From the NCBI GenBank assembly GCA_035765775.1, contig DASTWV010000059.1, forward strand, positions 62,001 through 126,000: DNA of 64,000 bases, in the 5' to 3' direction. Within the stretch, counting starts at the first letter, position 1. Every line of letters starts with the position of its first letter. Origin of the DNA: Actinomycetota bacterium (GTDB taxonomy: Bacteria > Actinomycetota > CADDZG01 > JAHWKV01 > JAOPZY01). This document shows, one piece after another, positions 1 through 7,944 of this stretch. Under the pieces are notes generated by a model, which had not been told where the DNA came from, did no database searches, and worked only from the letters and a program-made list of their open reading frames with translations. Made by a program: the position numbers and the translations under genes.

Positions 1-26
1 GGCGGGGGGTAGAGCACAAGATACCC

Positions 27-71
27 CCCCACGCGTGGGAGGCGGACTCTCGGGCCCGCCCCCCACGCGTG
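27..71. repeat. Short direct repeat CCCCACGCGTG
   Basis: An 11-base word CCCCACGCGTG occurs at 27-37 and again at 61-71, just past the 3' end of the CAP-domain lipoprotein gene. The first copy extends to the palindrome CCACGCGTGG (29-38). A related CCCCACGCGT lies at 1531-1540 over the start of the same gene. It has no obvious T-tract and no function can be assigned. Confidence 0.4.
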
Positions 72-90
72 TTTCTTTTCCCTGACTTTC

Positions 91-1536
91 CTACTCCCCC
101 TCGACCTCCGCCCAGGTGAACGTCACGACCCCCGCCGGCTGGCTGGTCACCGCCAGGGTGGCGGCCATCGAGGTGCCCCCGGCGTCCTCGCCGGTGTCCC
201 CGGTCGGGTTGACCGCCGCCCCCATCACCAGGGTGCCCACGGTGCCGAAGTTGTCCAGGATGCCGTGGCGGTGCCCCCAGCATCCGGACCCGCCCCCCTT
301 CGGGCAGTCGAGGTTGCCGCTGCCGATGCCGTCGTCGTACATCCACCCGTACACGGCGTCGAGCCCGTTCGAGGAGCCGCCCGCCCACTCGGTGTCGATG
401 ACGTCGTAGGCCTTGCCGGGGTCCGGCGGGTCGTTGGCGTCATCGGCCCCCTTCTGGGCGTTGGCGTTCAGGGGGGCGGTCAGCTCGGCGAACGGCCGCA
501 GCCCGCGGTCCACCCGCTCGAGGTTGACCGCCACGAAGAGCTGCTGGGGCACCGTGAGCCCGGCGTAGTCCGCCGGGAGCACCATGGGCTTGACCCCCTC
601 GGCCCTCCGGGCGTTGTTGAGCGCCGACAACACGTTGGTGAGGCAGGCCGGCGAGTTGTCGATGCCGGCGGCGCAGGTCTGGGTGAAGTCGGGCGATGCC
701 GGCACCGTGGCGGGCGGGTCCTCGATGTGGGTGGCCGACTCGTTGGCGGGCAGGGCGGTGCGCGGGGCGAGTGTGCCGGCGGCGATGTCGGCCTTGGCCT
801 CCTCCCAGGTGTAAGCGAGCTGGCCGGCGGTCCCGGTGCCCGTGGTGGCAAGGATGGCGGCCAACGACGTCCCGCCGACGTCACCGGCGGTGGTGTCGGC
901 CGCCGGGCTGAGGGCAGCCCCCAGCACCCGCACGCTGTGGCCGGAGCCGTCCCCGCCGAAGCTGTCCAGCAGGATGTGGCGGTCCGCCCAGCACGAGGAC
1001 TGGCCCGCCCGGTCGCAGCCGTCGATGCTCCCCGGCCCGTCGTCGTACATCCATTCGAAGTCGGCGTCGAGGGCGTTGGCGATGTCGCCGATCCACTCGG
1101 TGTCGGCATCGGCGTAGGCGGATCCCGGGCCTTTGGGCAGCCGGCCAGCGGAGGCGGCCGTGGCGGCCGAGTCGTTCAGGGCTGCGCTGAGCCCGGCGAA
1201 GGGCGCCAGGCCCCGGTCCACCCGCTCGTCGTTCACGGCAATCAGGAGCTGCTGGGGCGGGCTGAGCCCTGCATAGTCGGCCGGCAGGGCCATCGGCGGG
1301 ACGTGCTCCTTGTGCCGGGCGTTGTCGATCGCCTGCAGGGCCACCTGGAAGCACTCCACGGAGTCGTCCGGGCCGGAGGGGGCGCAGGCGTGGGTGTAGT
1401 CGGGCGCGGGTGACACCGAGGCCGAGGGGTCCTTGATCCGGGTGGACGACGTGGTCGTGCGGGCACACGCCGCCGAGGCGAGGGCGAGGGCCAGGAGCAG
1501 TGCCGGCGCGCGCGCTGGTCCGATCCGTCTCCCCAC
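91..1536 (-). CDS. Lipoprotein with two CAP/SCP-like domains
   Basis: Predicted exported lipoprotein of 481 residues from a GTG start at 1536. The N-terminus is basic (VGRRIGPARAP), then hydrophobic, then a lipobox ending ASAAC with Cys24 as the acylation site. Two homologous copies of about 215 residues follow. Each has LPADYAGL, a QQLxxAVNxERVDRGLxPF segment, a DTEW motif, a WMYDDG motif and an H-R-HxILDxFG motif that resembles the CAP (SCP/PR-1) signature. Function is unknown; family members are secreted cell-envelope proteins. The reading frame has no stop between this gene and the frameshifted YceI gene upstream, so the start rests on the signal peptide alone. A fusion caused by an indel is the alternative. 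Confidence 0.7.
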   Translation of the reverse strand: MGRRIGPARAPALLLALALASAACARTTTSSTRIKDPSASVSPAPDYTHACAPSGPDDSVECFQVALQAIDNARHKEHVPPMALPADYAGLSPPQQLLIAVNDERVDRGLAPFAGLSAALNDSAATAASAGRLPKGPGSAYADADTEWIGDIANALDADFEWMYDDGPGSIDGCDRAGQSSCWADRHILLDSFGGDGSGHSVRVLGAALSPAADTTAGDVGGTSLAAILATTGTGTAGQLAYTWEEAKADIAAGTLAPRTALPANESATHIEDPPATVPASPDFTQTCAAGIDNSPACLTNVLSALNNARRAEGVKPMVLPADYAGLTVPQQLFVAVNLERVDRGLRPFAELTAPLNANAQKGADDANDPPDPGKAYDVIDTEWAGGSSNGLDAVYGWMYDDGIGSGNLDCPKGGGSGCWGHRHGILDNFGTVGTLVMGAAVNPTGDTGEDAGGTSMAATLAVTSQPAGVVTFTWAEVEGE

Positions 1537-1589
1537 GCGTTCAGCGTACCTGGGGTACCTGGGAATCCGTTCCCGGCTGGCGGGCATGA

Positions 1590-2222
1590 AGCCGATGGTG
1601 AACTCCAGGAGGCCGTTGTCGGCAGTGGTGACGAAGGGCGGGAAGCTGGGATTGGAGATGGTGTAGTCCGAAAAGGCGATGGGGATGTCGCCACTCACGG
1701 CGATGGTGGAACCGCTCTTCTTGATGCTGGCGGTGAAGGTCACGGTCTTGGTGGTGCCGTGCAGGGTCAGCGACCCGGTGACCTGCCGGGTCACGACCAC
1801 CCCGTCGGCCGGCGTGCTGCCCAGGACGATCGGCGACGTGATCGTGAAGCCGGCGTCGGGTACTGGGCGACATCCATGATCCGGCCCCGGAACTGGTTGT
1901 CCCGCTGGGCCTGGTCGCTGGTGACGGTGGCGAGGTCGGTCGAGAAGCTGGCCTGGGTGACACTTCCCCCGGCGACGGTAAGGGACCCGGTGATCGAGCT
2001 GGTCCGCCCGGTGGCGCTGGTGGTCGCTGGGCTCGGGTCCCCGGTCGGGCTGGCGTCCGCGGTCGGGCTGGACGGTGCGGAGGTGGTGGGAAAGCTGTTG
2101 ACGGTCAGCGGGGCCTGCGTCTTGTCGAAGAAGTGGATGTAGATGTACGGGATGCCGACAAAGCCGAGGGCCAGCACGACGATCGCCCCCACGGCCAGGT
2201 AGACAGCACGTTCGCGCTTCAT
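1590..2222 (-). pseudogene. YceI-domain membrane-anchored protein, frameshifted
   Basis: Starts at 2222 with an AAGGAGG ribosome site and one N-terminal membrane segment (about residues 8-30), then a Thr/Ser/Pro-rich linker. The first half of a YceI (lipocalin-like, polyisoprenoid-binding) domain follows, ending RIMDVAQYP near position 1860. The second half (SPIVLGSTPADG, VTGSLTLHGTTKTV, IAFSDYTI, LEFTIGF) is present but one frame over, which implies a one-base loss near 1855-1865. After the shift the frame runs without a stop into the CAP-domain lipoprotein. This could be a real pseudogene or a base error in the assembly. Confidence 0.65.
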
Positions 2223-2344
2223 GGCTCAGGAGCCTCCTTGATCAGGTGAGCCCCATGCTCGCCACCGCAGCTCAGAGGTTGCTCAGAGGCGGCTGGGGAG
2301 CGGGGCAGGGTTGTGCGGCGCCCCGCTGGGCCTTGCGATGCGCT

Positions 2345-2749
2345 TCAGGGCTTCTCCACCCGGAGATGCGGTTGGTCGGCCAGCAACCGGCGCAGATCGC
2401 CTGGGTCCGTCGTGAACACCACACCGGCGCCGGCGTCCGCCGCATGCGCGGCAACGATCGCGTCGATTCCGCTCGGTGGGCGGCGCCCGGAGTCCCGGGC
2501 GGCCGCGTACCGCAGGGCACCTGCATGCCGGGCCAAGGGCTCGTCGGTCGACGTTGTGCCGAGCCGGCCGATCACCTGATTGGTGGGCGCGTCGGAAGGT
2601 CGGCCGGTGATCGCCTCGGCCAGGACCACGGCCGGGATGATGGGAGTCCATCCCCCTCGCATCAGATTATCGAGGAGGGCGCGGAACTCCTTGTTCGAGA
2701 CCGCCTGATCGATGACGCCTGAGTCGAGCACGACGGCGGGCCTGGTCAT
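2345..2749 (-). CDS. VapC-like PIN-domain toxin
   Basis: 134-residue PIN-domain protein, the usual size for a VapC ribonuclease. The first acidic residue is in VVLDSG (about residue 9), a conserved Glu lies in the VLAEAITGR segment, and late Asp residues lie in SGIDAIVAAHA and FTTDPGDL, matching the metal-binding set of PIN nucleases. Its ATG overlaps the stop of the upstream antitoxin-like gene by 4 bases, so the two are translated as a pair. It is expected to cleave a specific RNA when free of antitoxin. The target cannot be read from sequence. Confidence 0.85.
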   Translation of the reverse strand: MTRPAVVLDSGVIDQAVSNKEFRALLDNLMRGGWTPIIPAVVLAEAITGRPSDAPTNQVIGRLGTTSTDEPLARHAGALRYAAARDSGRRPPSGIDAIVAAHAADAGAGVVFTTDPGDLRRLLADQPHLRVEKP

Positions 2750-2994
2750 CCCTCGACGGCCGCCCGGAGCCGGTTGGCCCGCTTGGCTGCGCGGGCCTTC
2801 ACGTCGATCGGCGTCGGGTCGGTGAGTTCAAGCTCCTCGAGGAGGGCGAGCAGCGCAGCGCGGCGGTCATCGCGCTCGAGTTTCTCCTCTAGGGCAGCGT
2901 CCATGTACGAGGAGAGGCCCCGCGGTCCGGCGGCCCGCTTGGCCCGTTCGAGTGCCCCGGCCTGCAGCGTTACCGACACTTTCCGAGTCGCCAT
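2746..2994 (-). CDS. VapB-like ribbon-helix-helix antitoxin
   Basis: 82-residue small basic protein immediately upstream of and overlapping the PIN toxin gene. The N-terminus (ATRKVSVTLQAGALERAK) looks like a ribbon-helix-helix DNA-binding strand and helix. The C-terminal half is helical and charged, as in antitoxins that wrap the toxin. It should neutralise the toxin and autoregulate the pair. The pair is isolated from the surrounding genes. Confidence 0.75.
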   Translation of the reverse strand: MATRKVSVTLQAGALERAKRAAGPRGLSSYMDAALEEKLERDDRRAALLALLEELELTDPTPIDVKARAAKRANRLRAAVEG

Positions 2995-3039
2995 CCCGCC
3001 ATGGTAGCGCCTGGCCCGGTGATATCGCCTAAGTATCGC

Positions 3040-3254
3040 CTAGACGCTCGACCCTGAGGCGAGCGGGATCGACACCGAGAACGTCGTTCCCACCCCGTGC
3101 TCGGCGCTGACGCTCGCCCCGCCCCCGTGCGCCTCGGCGATCGATGCCACGATCGAGAGCCCGAGGCCGGCCCCGCCCATCGCCCGGGTCGGCCCTTGCC
3201 CACCCGGTAGAAGCGGTCGAAGACGTGCGCGGCCGGGTCGGCGTGCATGTCCCT
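3040..3254 (-). pseudogene. Sensor histidine kinase, 3' remnant with frameshift
   Basis: Only the last 70 or so residues of a HATPase_c domain remain. HVFDRFYRVGKGR is read in one frame, and the G-box region (GGAGLGLSIVASIAEAHGG) with the typical C-terminal strand (GTTFSVSIPLAS) is read in another. One base is missing near 3190. No phospho-acceptor domain or membrane part is present upstream. It is a decayed two-component sensor fragment, and no partner response regulator lies nearby. Confidence 0.75.
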
Positions 3255-3425
3255 CAGCGTCGGCGGCCTTGCTCAGGATTCTCTCAGAGCCACCTCGGGC
3301 GCCCCTCAGCCTTCGCTGTGGCAGCTGGGCCCATCCCCCGAGCTTCATCTGAGCGTCCTCTGAACCAACCGGCCCATCGTGGGGTCATCGCAGATCCCCT
3401 GACCAAGCGACGTGAGAAGGTACCG

Positions 3426-3722
3426 ATGCGCCGCCACCCCGCCAAACAGGCTCGCTTCGCCGCCGTCATCCTGGCGGCCTCCGGATTCGTCGCCACGGTG
3501 TGCGGGCTCGCTACGACCTCCTCCGCCCGGCAGGAGACCGGCACCACCGGCAGCATGGGCACCACCACCGGTAACGCGACGGCCGGCAACACGGCGAGCA
3601 ACGGCTCCACGGCCAGCTCCGGCGCCACAAGCGACCAATCCACCTCGTCCCCGTACGCCGCCACCCCCACCCGGGCGTCGTCGGGCAGCAGGTCCGGAGT
3701 GACGACTTCTCATGCCAGCTGA
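3426..3722 (+). CDS. Small Ser/Thr-rich exported protein
   Basis: 98 residues from ATG 3426, preceded by AGAAGG at good spacing. It has a basic N-terminus (MRRHPAKQARF), one hydrophobic segment (about residues 11-30), then a low-complexity Gly/Ser/Thr tail with no cysteines. The tail contains SSGATS, which resembles the SGAT-type acceptor used by ApbE flavin transferases. ApbE is encoded two genes downstream, so a role as a flavinylated carrier is possible but unproven. The signal-anchor region resembles that of the next gene (RRHxAxQAR ... GF ... V.GLA), so the two look like tandem paralogues. Confidence 0.6.
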   Translation: MRRHPAKQARFAAVILAASGFVATVCGLATTSSARQETGTTGSMGTTTGNATAGNTASNGSTASSGATSDQSTSSPYAATPTRASSGSRSGVTTSHAS

Positions 3723-4488
3723 GAACCGGCCGGCGGCCGTACCCGAACCCCGGTGCGGGGCGGTAACCCGGGCAATACGGCAGGTCCCGCGCCGTCCGAG
3801 AGGAGGTCCCGTGCCACGCCCCGTCCGCCCCACCGACCGCCCGGCCTGGGTGCCACCCGCTACCCCCGGAACGCCGAGGCCCGGCCCCGGCCGGGGAGCC
3901 CAGCCCCTGCAGCCGCGTCAGCCACTGCAGCCGAGGCAGCCGGTGACCGGGCAGCGTCCCGCCCCTCTGACGACCCGCCCCGCCCTGCTCCGGCGCCACG
4001 CCGCCCAACAGGCCCGCCTGGTCACGGCGATGTTGTCGCTGGGCGGTTTCGCCGGGATGGTCACCGGGTTGGCTGCCGCCCACCCGGGATCGGGCACCCC
4101 CGCGGCCTCGACGCAGCCCGCCACCCCTGCGCAACCCGCCAGCGCCTCCGCTGCGGTGGCGCCCTCCCCACGTCCCGCCCCGAGCCCGACAGTTGCCCCC
4201 GTGACGGTCCACATCCCGGCGGCGGCGATCCCGTCGCCGGCGGCCACCCGGGCAGCGGTGACTGCCCCCCGGCCGGCCGTGGTCGGCGCCCCCATCACCC
4301 GGGCACCGGTGGTCAGCGCCCCAGCCACCAAGGCTCCGGTCGTCACGACCCCCACAACGGCCGCCGCTCCCGCCCCGGTAGCGGCTGCTCCGGCCACCAC
4401 GGCACCCGTGGTCTCCAACGCACCAGCGGTCACCGCGCCCACCGTCACCACCGTGACCCGGCCCACCACCCGGACCTTCGCCAGCTGA
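3712..4488 (+). CDS. Pro/Ala/Thr-rich membrane-anchored protein
   Basis: 258 residues. The first 100 or so are Pro/Arg-rich and presumably cytoplasmic. A single membrane segment sits at about residues 102-122 (LVTAMLSLGGFAGMVTGLAA), followed by a long Ala/Pro/Val/Thr-rich extracytoplasmic tail. No catalytic motif is visible. The membrane segment and the preceding RRHAAQQAR match the upstream 98-residue protein. The ATG overlaps the end of that gene by 11 bases and has no strong ribosome site, so the start may be internal. It ends 4 bases before apbE and probably belongs to the same operon. Confidence 0.55.
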   Translation: MPAENRPAAVPEPRCGAVTRAIRQVPRRPRGGPVPRPVRPTDRPAWVPPATPGTPRPGPGRGAQPLQPRQPLQPRQPVTGQRPAPLTTRPALLRRHAAQQARLVTAMLSLGGFAGMVTGLAAAHPGSGTPAASTQPATPAQPASASAAVAPSPRPAPSPTVAPVTVHIPAAAIPSPAATRAAVTAPRPAVVGAPITRAPVVSAPATKAPVVTTPTTAAAPAPVAAAPATTAPVVSNAPAVTAPTVTTVTRPTTRTFAS

Positions 4489-4492
4489 CGCC

Positions 4493-5458
4493 ATGGAACG
4501 CCTCGACTTCCGGGTGATGGGCTCCGACGCCACCGTGGTGGTCGTCGGCGGGCCGGCAGGCCTCGCCGAGGCCGCCCGCGACCGGCTGGACGACCTCGAG
4601 GCCCTCTGGAGCCGCTTCCGCCCGGACAGCGAGATCAGCCGGCTCAACGCCGCCGGCGGCGCACCTCTGGCGGTGTCGCCCGAAACCGTGCAGTTGGTGG
4701 AGACCGCGGTCCGGGCCTGGCACCTGAGCGACGGCGCCTGCGATCCCACCGTGCTGGGCGACGTCCTCCGGTCGGGCTACACCACCAGCTTCGAGCGCCT
4801 TGCCGTGCAAGTGACGCTCCCCGGCTCCGAGCTGCGCCTCGGCGCCGGGGGCATCCGGGTCGCGGCCGGCACAGTGCGTCTCCCCGCCGGCGTCGGATTC
4901 GACCCGGGCGGCATCGGCAAGGGCCTGGCGGCCGACATGGTCGTCGGGGAGCTGCTCGCCGCCGGCGCCGAGGGGGCGTGCGTGAACGTGGGCGGCGACC
5001 TCAAGGTGGCCGGGCACGGGCCGGGCGACGAGGACGAGGGCTGGGTGATCGGCGTCGATGCGATCCCCGATCAGCCCGGGCCGCTCCTGGGCCTCGCCCG
5101 GGGCGGGGTGGCCACCTCGAGCCGCCGCAAGCGGCGTTGGACCAACCCCGGCGGCACGAGCGCCCACCACCTCATCGACCCCCGCACCGGCACCCCCGCC
5201 GACACCGGCCTGGCCACGGTGACCGTCGTCGCCGCCGAGGCCTGGCAAGCCGAGATGCTCGCCAAGTCGGTGTTCCTGGCTGGCCCCGAGGCCGGGGCCG
5301 TGGTCCTCGACCGCATGGGTGCCGCCGGGCTGCTGGTCACCGACGAGGACGCCGTGCTCACCACCTTCGCCCTCGACCAGTTCCTCCTGCCCGACCCTGG
5401 ACCCGCTCCCCTATTCGACCCCCATCCCGATCCCAACTGTGTGGAGGTGCGGCTATGA
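4493..5458 (+). CDS. ApbE-type FAD:protein FMN transferase
   Basis: 321 residues, normal family length. It transfers FMN from FAD to a Ser/Thr of an acceptor protein. Visible family marks are FRVMGSDATV at the start, an ExxWSRFRPDSEISRLN segment, GFDPGGIGKGLAAD, VNVGGDLKVAG, and the C-terminal TSAHHLIDPRTGTPADTGL with the metal-site region. Its stop overlaps the ATG of the ferric-reductase-like gene (ATGA). No signal peptide is evident, so flavin transfer would be cytoplasmic or the protein leaves by another route. The ApbE plus ferric-reductase-like pair is typical of extracytosolic electron-transfer modules. Confidence 0.9.
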   Translation: MERLDFRVMGSDATVVVVGGPAGLAEAARDRLDDLEALWSRFRPDSEISRLNAAGGAPLAVSPETVQLVETAVRAWHLSDGACDPTVLGDVLRSGYTTSFERLAVQVTLPGSELRLGAGGIRVAAGTVRLPAGVGFDPGGIGKGLAADMVVGELLAAGAEGACVNVGGDLKVAGHGPGDEDEGWVIGVDAIPDQPGPLLGLARGGVATSSRRKRRWTNPGGTSAHHLIDPRTGTPADTGLATVTVVAAEAWQAEMLAKSVFLAGPEAGAVVLDRMGAAGLLVTDEDAVLTTFALDQFLLPDPGPAPLFDPHPDPNCVEVRL

Positions 5459-6003
5459 ACTCCCAGCTGTGGTGGTACGCAGCCCGCTCGGGCGGGCTGG
5501 TGGCCTGGGCCCTCCTCGCCGCCTCGGTGCTGTGGGGCCTGGCGATCACCACCCGGTTCGCTGCCCGGCTGGGCAAGCCGGCGTGGTTCCTCGACCTGCA
5601 CCGTTTCCTTGGGGCCGGCGCCCTGATCTTCACCGGCGTCCACGTGGTCACGATCCTGCTGGACACCTACGTCCATTTCGGCCTGGCCGAGGTCCTGATC
5701 CCCATGACCGGCACGTGGCATCCCGGTGCGGTCGCTTGGGGCATCGTCGGCCTCTACCTGCTCGCGGCGCTGGAGATCACCTCGCTGCTGCGCACGAGGA
5801 TCTCGCCCCAAGTGTGGCGGGCGACCCACTTCCTCAGCTTCCCGCTGTTCGTCTTCACCACCATCCACGCCCTCACTGCGGGCACCGACCGCCACTCCCC
5901 CATCCTGGTGTGGGGCGTGGTGGCGGTCTGCGCCGGGGTGACAGCCCTGACCGCCCTCCGCCTGGCAGCACTGTCCGGGCGGCGGGCCCTGAGGAGTGCC
6001 TGA
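5455..6003 (+). CDS. Ferric reductase-like transmembrane protein
   Basis: 182 residues with five or six hydrophobic segments. Histidines placed as haem ligands lie in DLHRFLGAG, TGVHVVTI, RATHFLSF and TTIHALTAG, matching the ferric-reductase-like (YedZ/MsrQ type) b-haem core without the flavin/NADPH domain. It starts inside the stop of apbE. It likely moves electrons across the membrane between the NuoF/ferredoxin pair downstream and an outer acceptor. Direction and acceptor are not shown by sequence. Confidence 0.85.
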   Translation: MNSQLWWYAARSGGLVAWALLAASVLWGLAITTRFAARLGKPAWFLDLHRFLGAGALIFTGVHVVTILLDTYVHFGLAEVLIPMTGTWHPGAVAWGIVGLYLLAALEITSLLRTRISPQVWRATHFLSFPLFVFTTIHALTAGTDRHSPILVWGVVAVCAGVTALTALRLAALSGRRALRSA

Positions 6004-6006
6004 GCC

Positions 6007-7353
6007 ATGCCCACCGCCCTCGACTTCCGCACCCGCCCGGGCGCCCCGCCCGCCAATTTTGGAACCAATGGTGGAACCCGCCCCCCGGCCCCAGCGGAGA
6101 ACGGATTCCGGCTGCTGGCCCACCTCCCGCCGGGCGGCGGCTGGACAAGCCTCGCCGAACACCGCACCCGCTACCCGGCACCGCCCGCGGCCACCAGCCG
6201 GCCGCTGACCGCCCTGATCGACGAGATCGAGCGGGCGGGACTGCGGGGGCGGGGCGGGGCCGGCTTCCCCACGGCCACGAAGATGCGCAGCGTGGCATCG
6301 GGTCGTGCACGACCGATCGTCGTGGCCAATGCGACCGAGGGCGAGCCGGCCAGCTACAAGGACAAGCTGCTGGCGACCGTGCAGCCCCACCTGATCATCG
6401 ACGGTGCCCTGTATGCCGCCGCCGCGGTGGGCGCCGACCAGGTCCTCATCGGGGTGGACCGCACCGCCCCGGCCGCCGTGGCTGCGCTGCGCCGGGCGCT
6501 CGATGAACGGGCCCGGGTGGAGCGCTCCGGTGTGACGGTCCAGGTAGTTGAGACGCCCCCCGGCTACGTGTCCGGAGAGGAGTCCGCCCTGGTCCACTTC
6601 CTGAACGGCGGAGCGGCCCTCCCCACCGCCTCCCCGCCCCGGCCCTTCGAGCGGGGGGTGGCCAAGCGACCGACCCTGGTCAACAACGTCGAGACCCTGG
6701 CCCACGTCGCCCAGATCGCCACCCGGGGTGCCACCTGGTTCCGCTCGGCCGGGAGCCCGGACGAGCCCGGGACGATGCTGGTCTCGGTCAGCGGCGCCGT
6801 GGCCCGTGCCGGGGTGGCCGAAGTGGCGCTCGGCACGCCCTTGGCGCGCATCATCGAGCAGGCGTGCCCCACCACCCCGGCCGCCGCCGCCTTGGTGGGC
6901 GGCTTCTTCGGCACCTGGGTCCCCGCCTCAGGCTTCAGCGCCCCCCTCAGCCGGGCCGGCCTCACCCCCCTGGGGGCCGCGCCCGGCGCCGGTGTGCTGA
7001 TCGTCCTGCCCGAGGGGGCGTGCGGGCTGGCCGAGACCGCCGCCGTCCTTCGGTGGTATGCCGCCGAGGGGGCCGGCCAGTGCGGCCCGTGCGCCTTCGG
7101 CCTCCCCGCCCTCGCGGCCGAGGCGGCGGCGCTGGCCCACGGGCCGGTCCCGGCCCAGGGCCTGGGCCGGCTGCAGCGCTGGGGCGGCGAGATCGAGGGC
7201 CGGGGCGCCTGCAAGCACCCGGACGGGGCGGTGCGCCTGCTGCGCAGCGCGCTGCGCATCTTCGCCGCCGATGCCGACGCTCACCTGCACCGCCGTCCGT
7301 GCCGGGGCAGCCTCGGCGGCCGCGTGATCCCCGTACCCGGACCGAGGAGGTAA
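6007..7353 (+). CDS. NuoF-like FMN/FeS oxidoreductase subunit
   Basis: 448 residues homologous to complex I subunit F. The FMN/NADH-site glycine motif is GLRGRGGAGFPT (about residues 78-89), followed by NATEGEPASYKDK, GYVSGEESALVHFLNG and the SLBB-like segment. The C-terminal FeS region has GQCGPCAFG and a late GACKHPDG. Four suitably placed cysteines are hard to count because the canonical ESCG is replaced by EGAGQCGPC. No nuoE or nuoG partner is present, so this is a stand-alone electron-input subunit, with the ferredoxin gene next in line. Confidence 0.85.
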   Translation: MPTALDFRTRPGAPPANFGTNGGTRPPAPAENGFRLLAHLPPGGGWTSLAEHRTRYPAPPAATSRPLTALIDEIERAGLRGRGGAGFPTATKMRSVASGRARPIVVANATEGEPASYKDKLLATVQPHLIIDGALYAAAAVGADQVLIGVDRTAPAAVAALRRALDERARVERSGVTVQVVETPPGYVSGEESALVHFLNGGAALPTASPPRPFERGVAKRPTLVNNVETLAHVAQIATRGATWFRSAGSPDEPGTMLVSVSGAVARAGVAEVALGTPLARIIEQACPTTPAAAALVGGFFGTWVPASGFSAPLSRAGLTPLGAAPGAGVLIVLPEGACGLAETAAVLRWYAAEGAGQCGPCAFGLPALAAEAAALAHGPVPAQGLGRLQRWGGEIEGRGACKHPDGAVRLLRSALRIFAADADAHLHRRPCRGSLGGRVIPVPGPRR

Positions 7354-7358
7354 ACGAG

Positions 7359-7571
7359 ATGGCCTGCGAATCAGAAGTGTTGACCGTGGACAGCATCGCC
7401 TGCACCGGCCATGGCATCTGCGCCCAGCTGCTGCCCGAATGGGTCCGCCTCGACGACTGGGGTTACCCGATCATCCGGCCCGGCGCCGTGCCCGCGACCC
7501 TGCTGCCGCAAGCAAAGTGGGCGATCACCAATTGCCCCGCCCTGGCGCTGCACCTGCGCAAGAGCGGGTAG
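7359..7571 (+). CDS. Small ferredoxin (3Fe-4S type likely)
   Basis: 70 residues after a strong GAGGAGG ribosome site. Cysteines in IACTGHGICAQ and a distant one in TNCPALAL give a C-x5-C...C-P arrangement, as in actinobacterial 3Fe-4S ferredoxins. An early extra Cys is in MACESE. It probably exchanges electrons with the NuoF-like protein directly upstream (5-base gap). Confidence 0.85.
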   Translation: MACESEVLTVDSIACTGHGICAQLLPEWVRLDDWGYPIIRPGAVPATLLPQAKWAITNCPALALHLRKSG

Positions 7572-7581
7572 AACAGAGGGC

Positions 7582-7935
7582 ATGAGCGATGACGAGACCC
7601 CGGTAGCCTGGCCCGCCACCCCCTACCGGGCACCGGTGTTGGACGCCGGCGGGGAGGAGATCGGCCCGGCCGAGTCCCTGCTGGGCGACGAGGCGACCGA
7701 CATCTTCCACGGCATCGTGGTGGGCCACGGGGGCCGCATGCTGGAGGTACACGCCAGCCGGGTCACCCGCATCACCACCGAGCGGGTGTTCACCGACCTG
7801 CGCCCCGACGAGATCGCCGAGCTGCCCGACTACTCGGTGGAGCCCACCTTCAAGGTCGAGTGGGGTGGGCTGTTCCGCAAGCACCCGATGTGGGGCAACG
7901 ACGGCGGGGACTACCCGACCCTGCCCCGCGGCTGA
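7582..7935 (+). CDS. Conserved hypothetical protein
   Basis: 117 residues, acidic, with no membrane segment. The central IFHGIVVGHGGRMLEVHASRV followed by ITTERVFTDLRPDEIAEL resembles a PRC-barrel or DUF2171-like beta fold with a charged tail. Function unknown. It lies 10 bases after the ferredoxin gene and may share its transcript. It is followed by a convergent gene. Confidence 0.6.
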   Translation: MSDDETPVAWPATPYRAPVLDAGGEEIGPAESLLGDEATDIFHGIVVGHGGRMLEVHASRVTRITTERVFTDLRPDEIAELPDYSVEPTFKVEWGGLFRKHPMWGNDGGDYPTLPRG

Positions 7936-7944
7936 CGTCCGGCC

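Noticed and set aside
265-1413. Long plus-strand open frame opposite the CAP lipoprotein
   Set aside because: Gly/Arg/Val-rich shadow frame of high-GC DNA; the minus strand has signal peptide and domain repeats.
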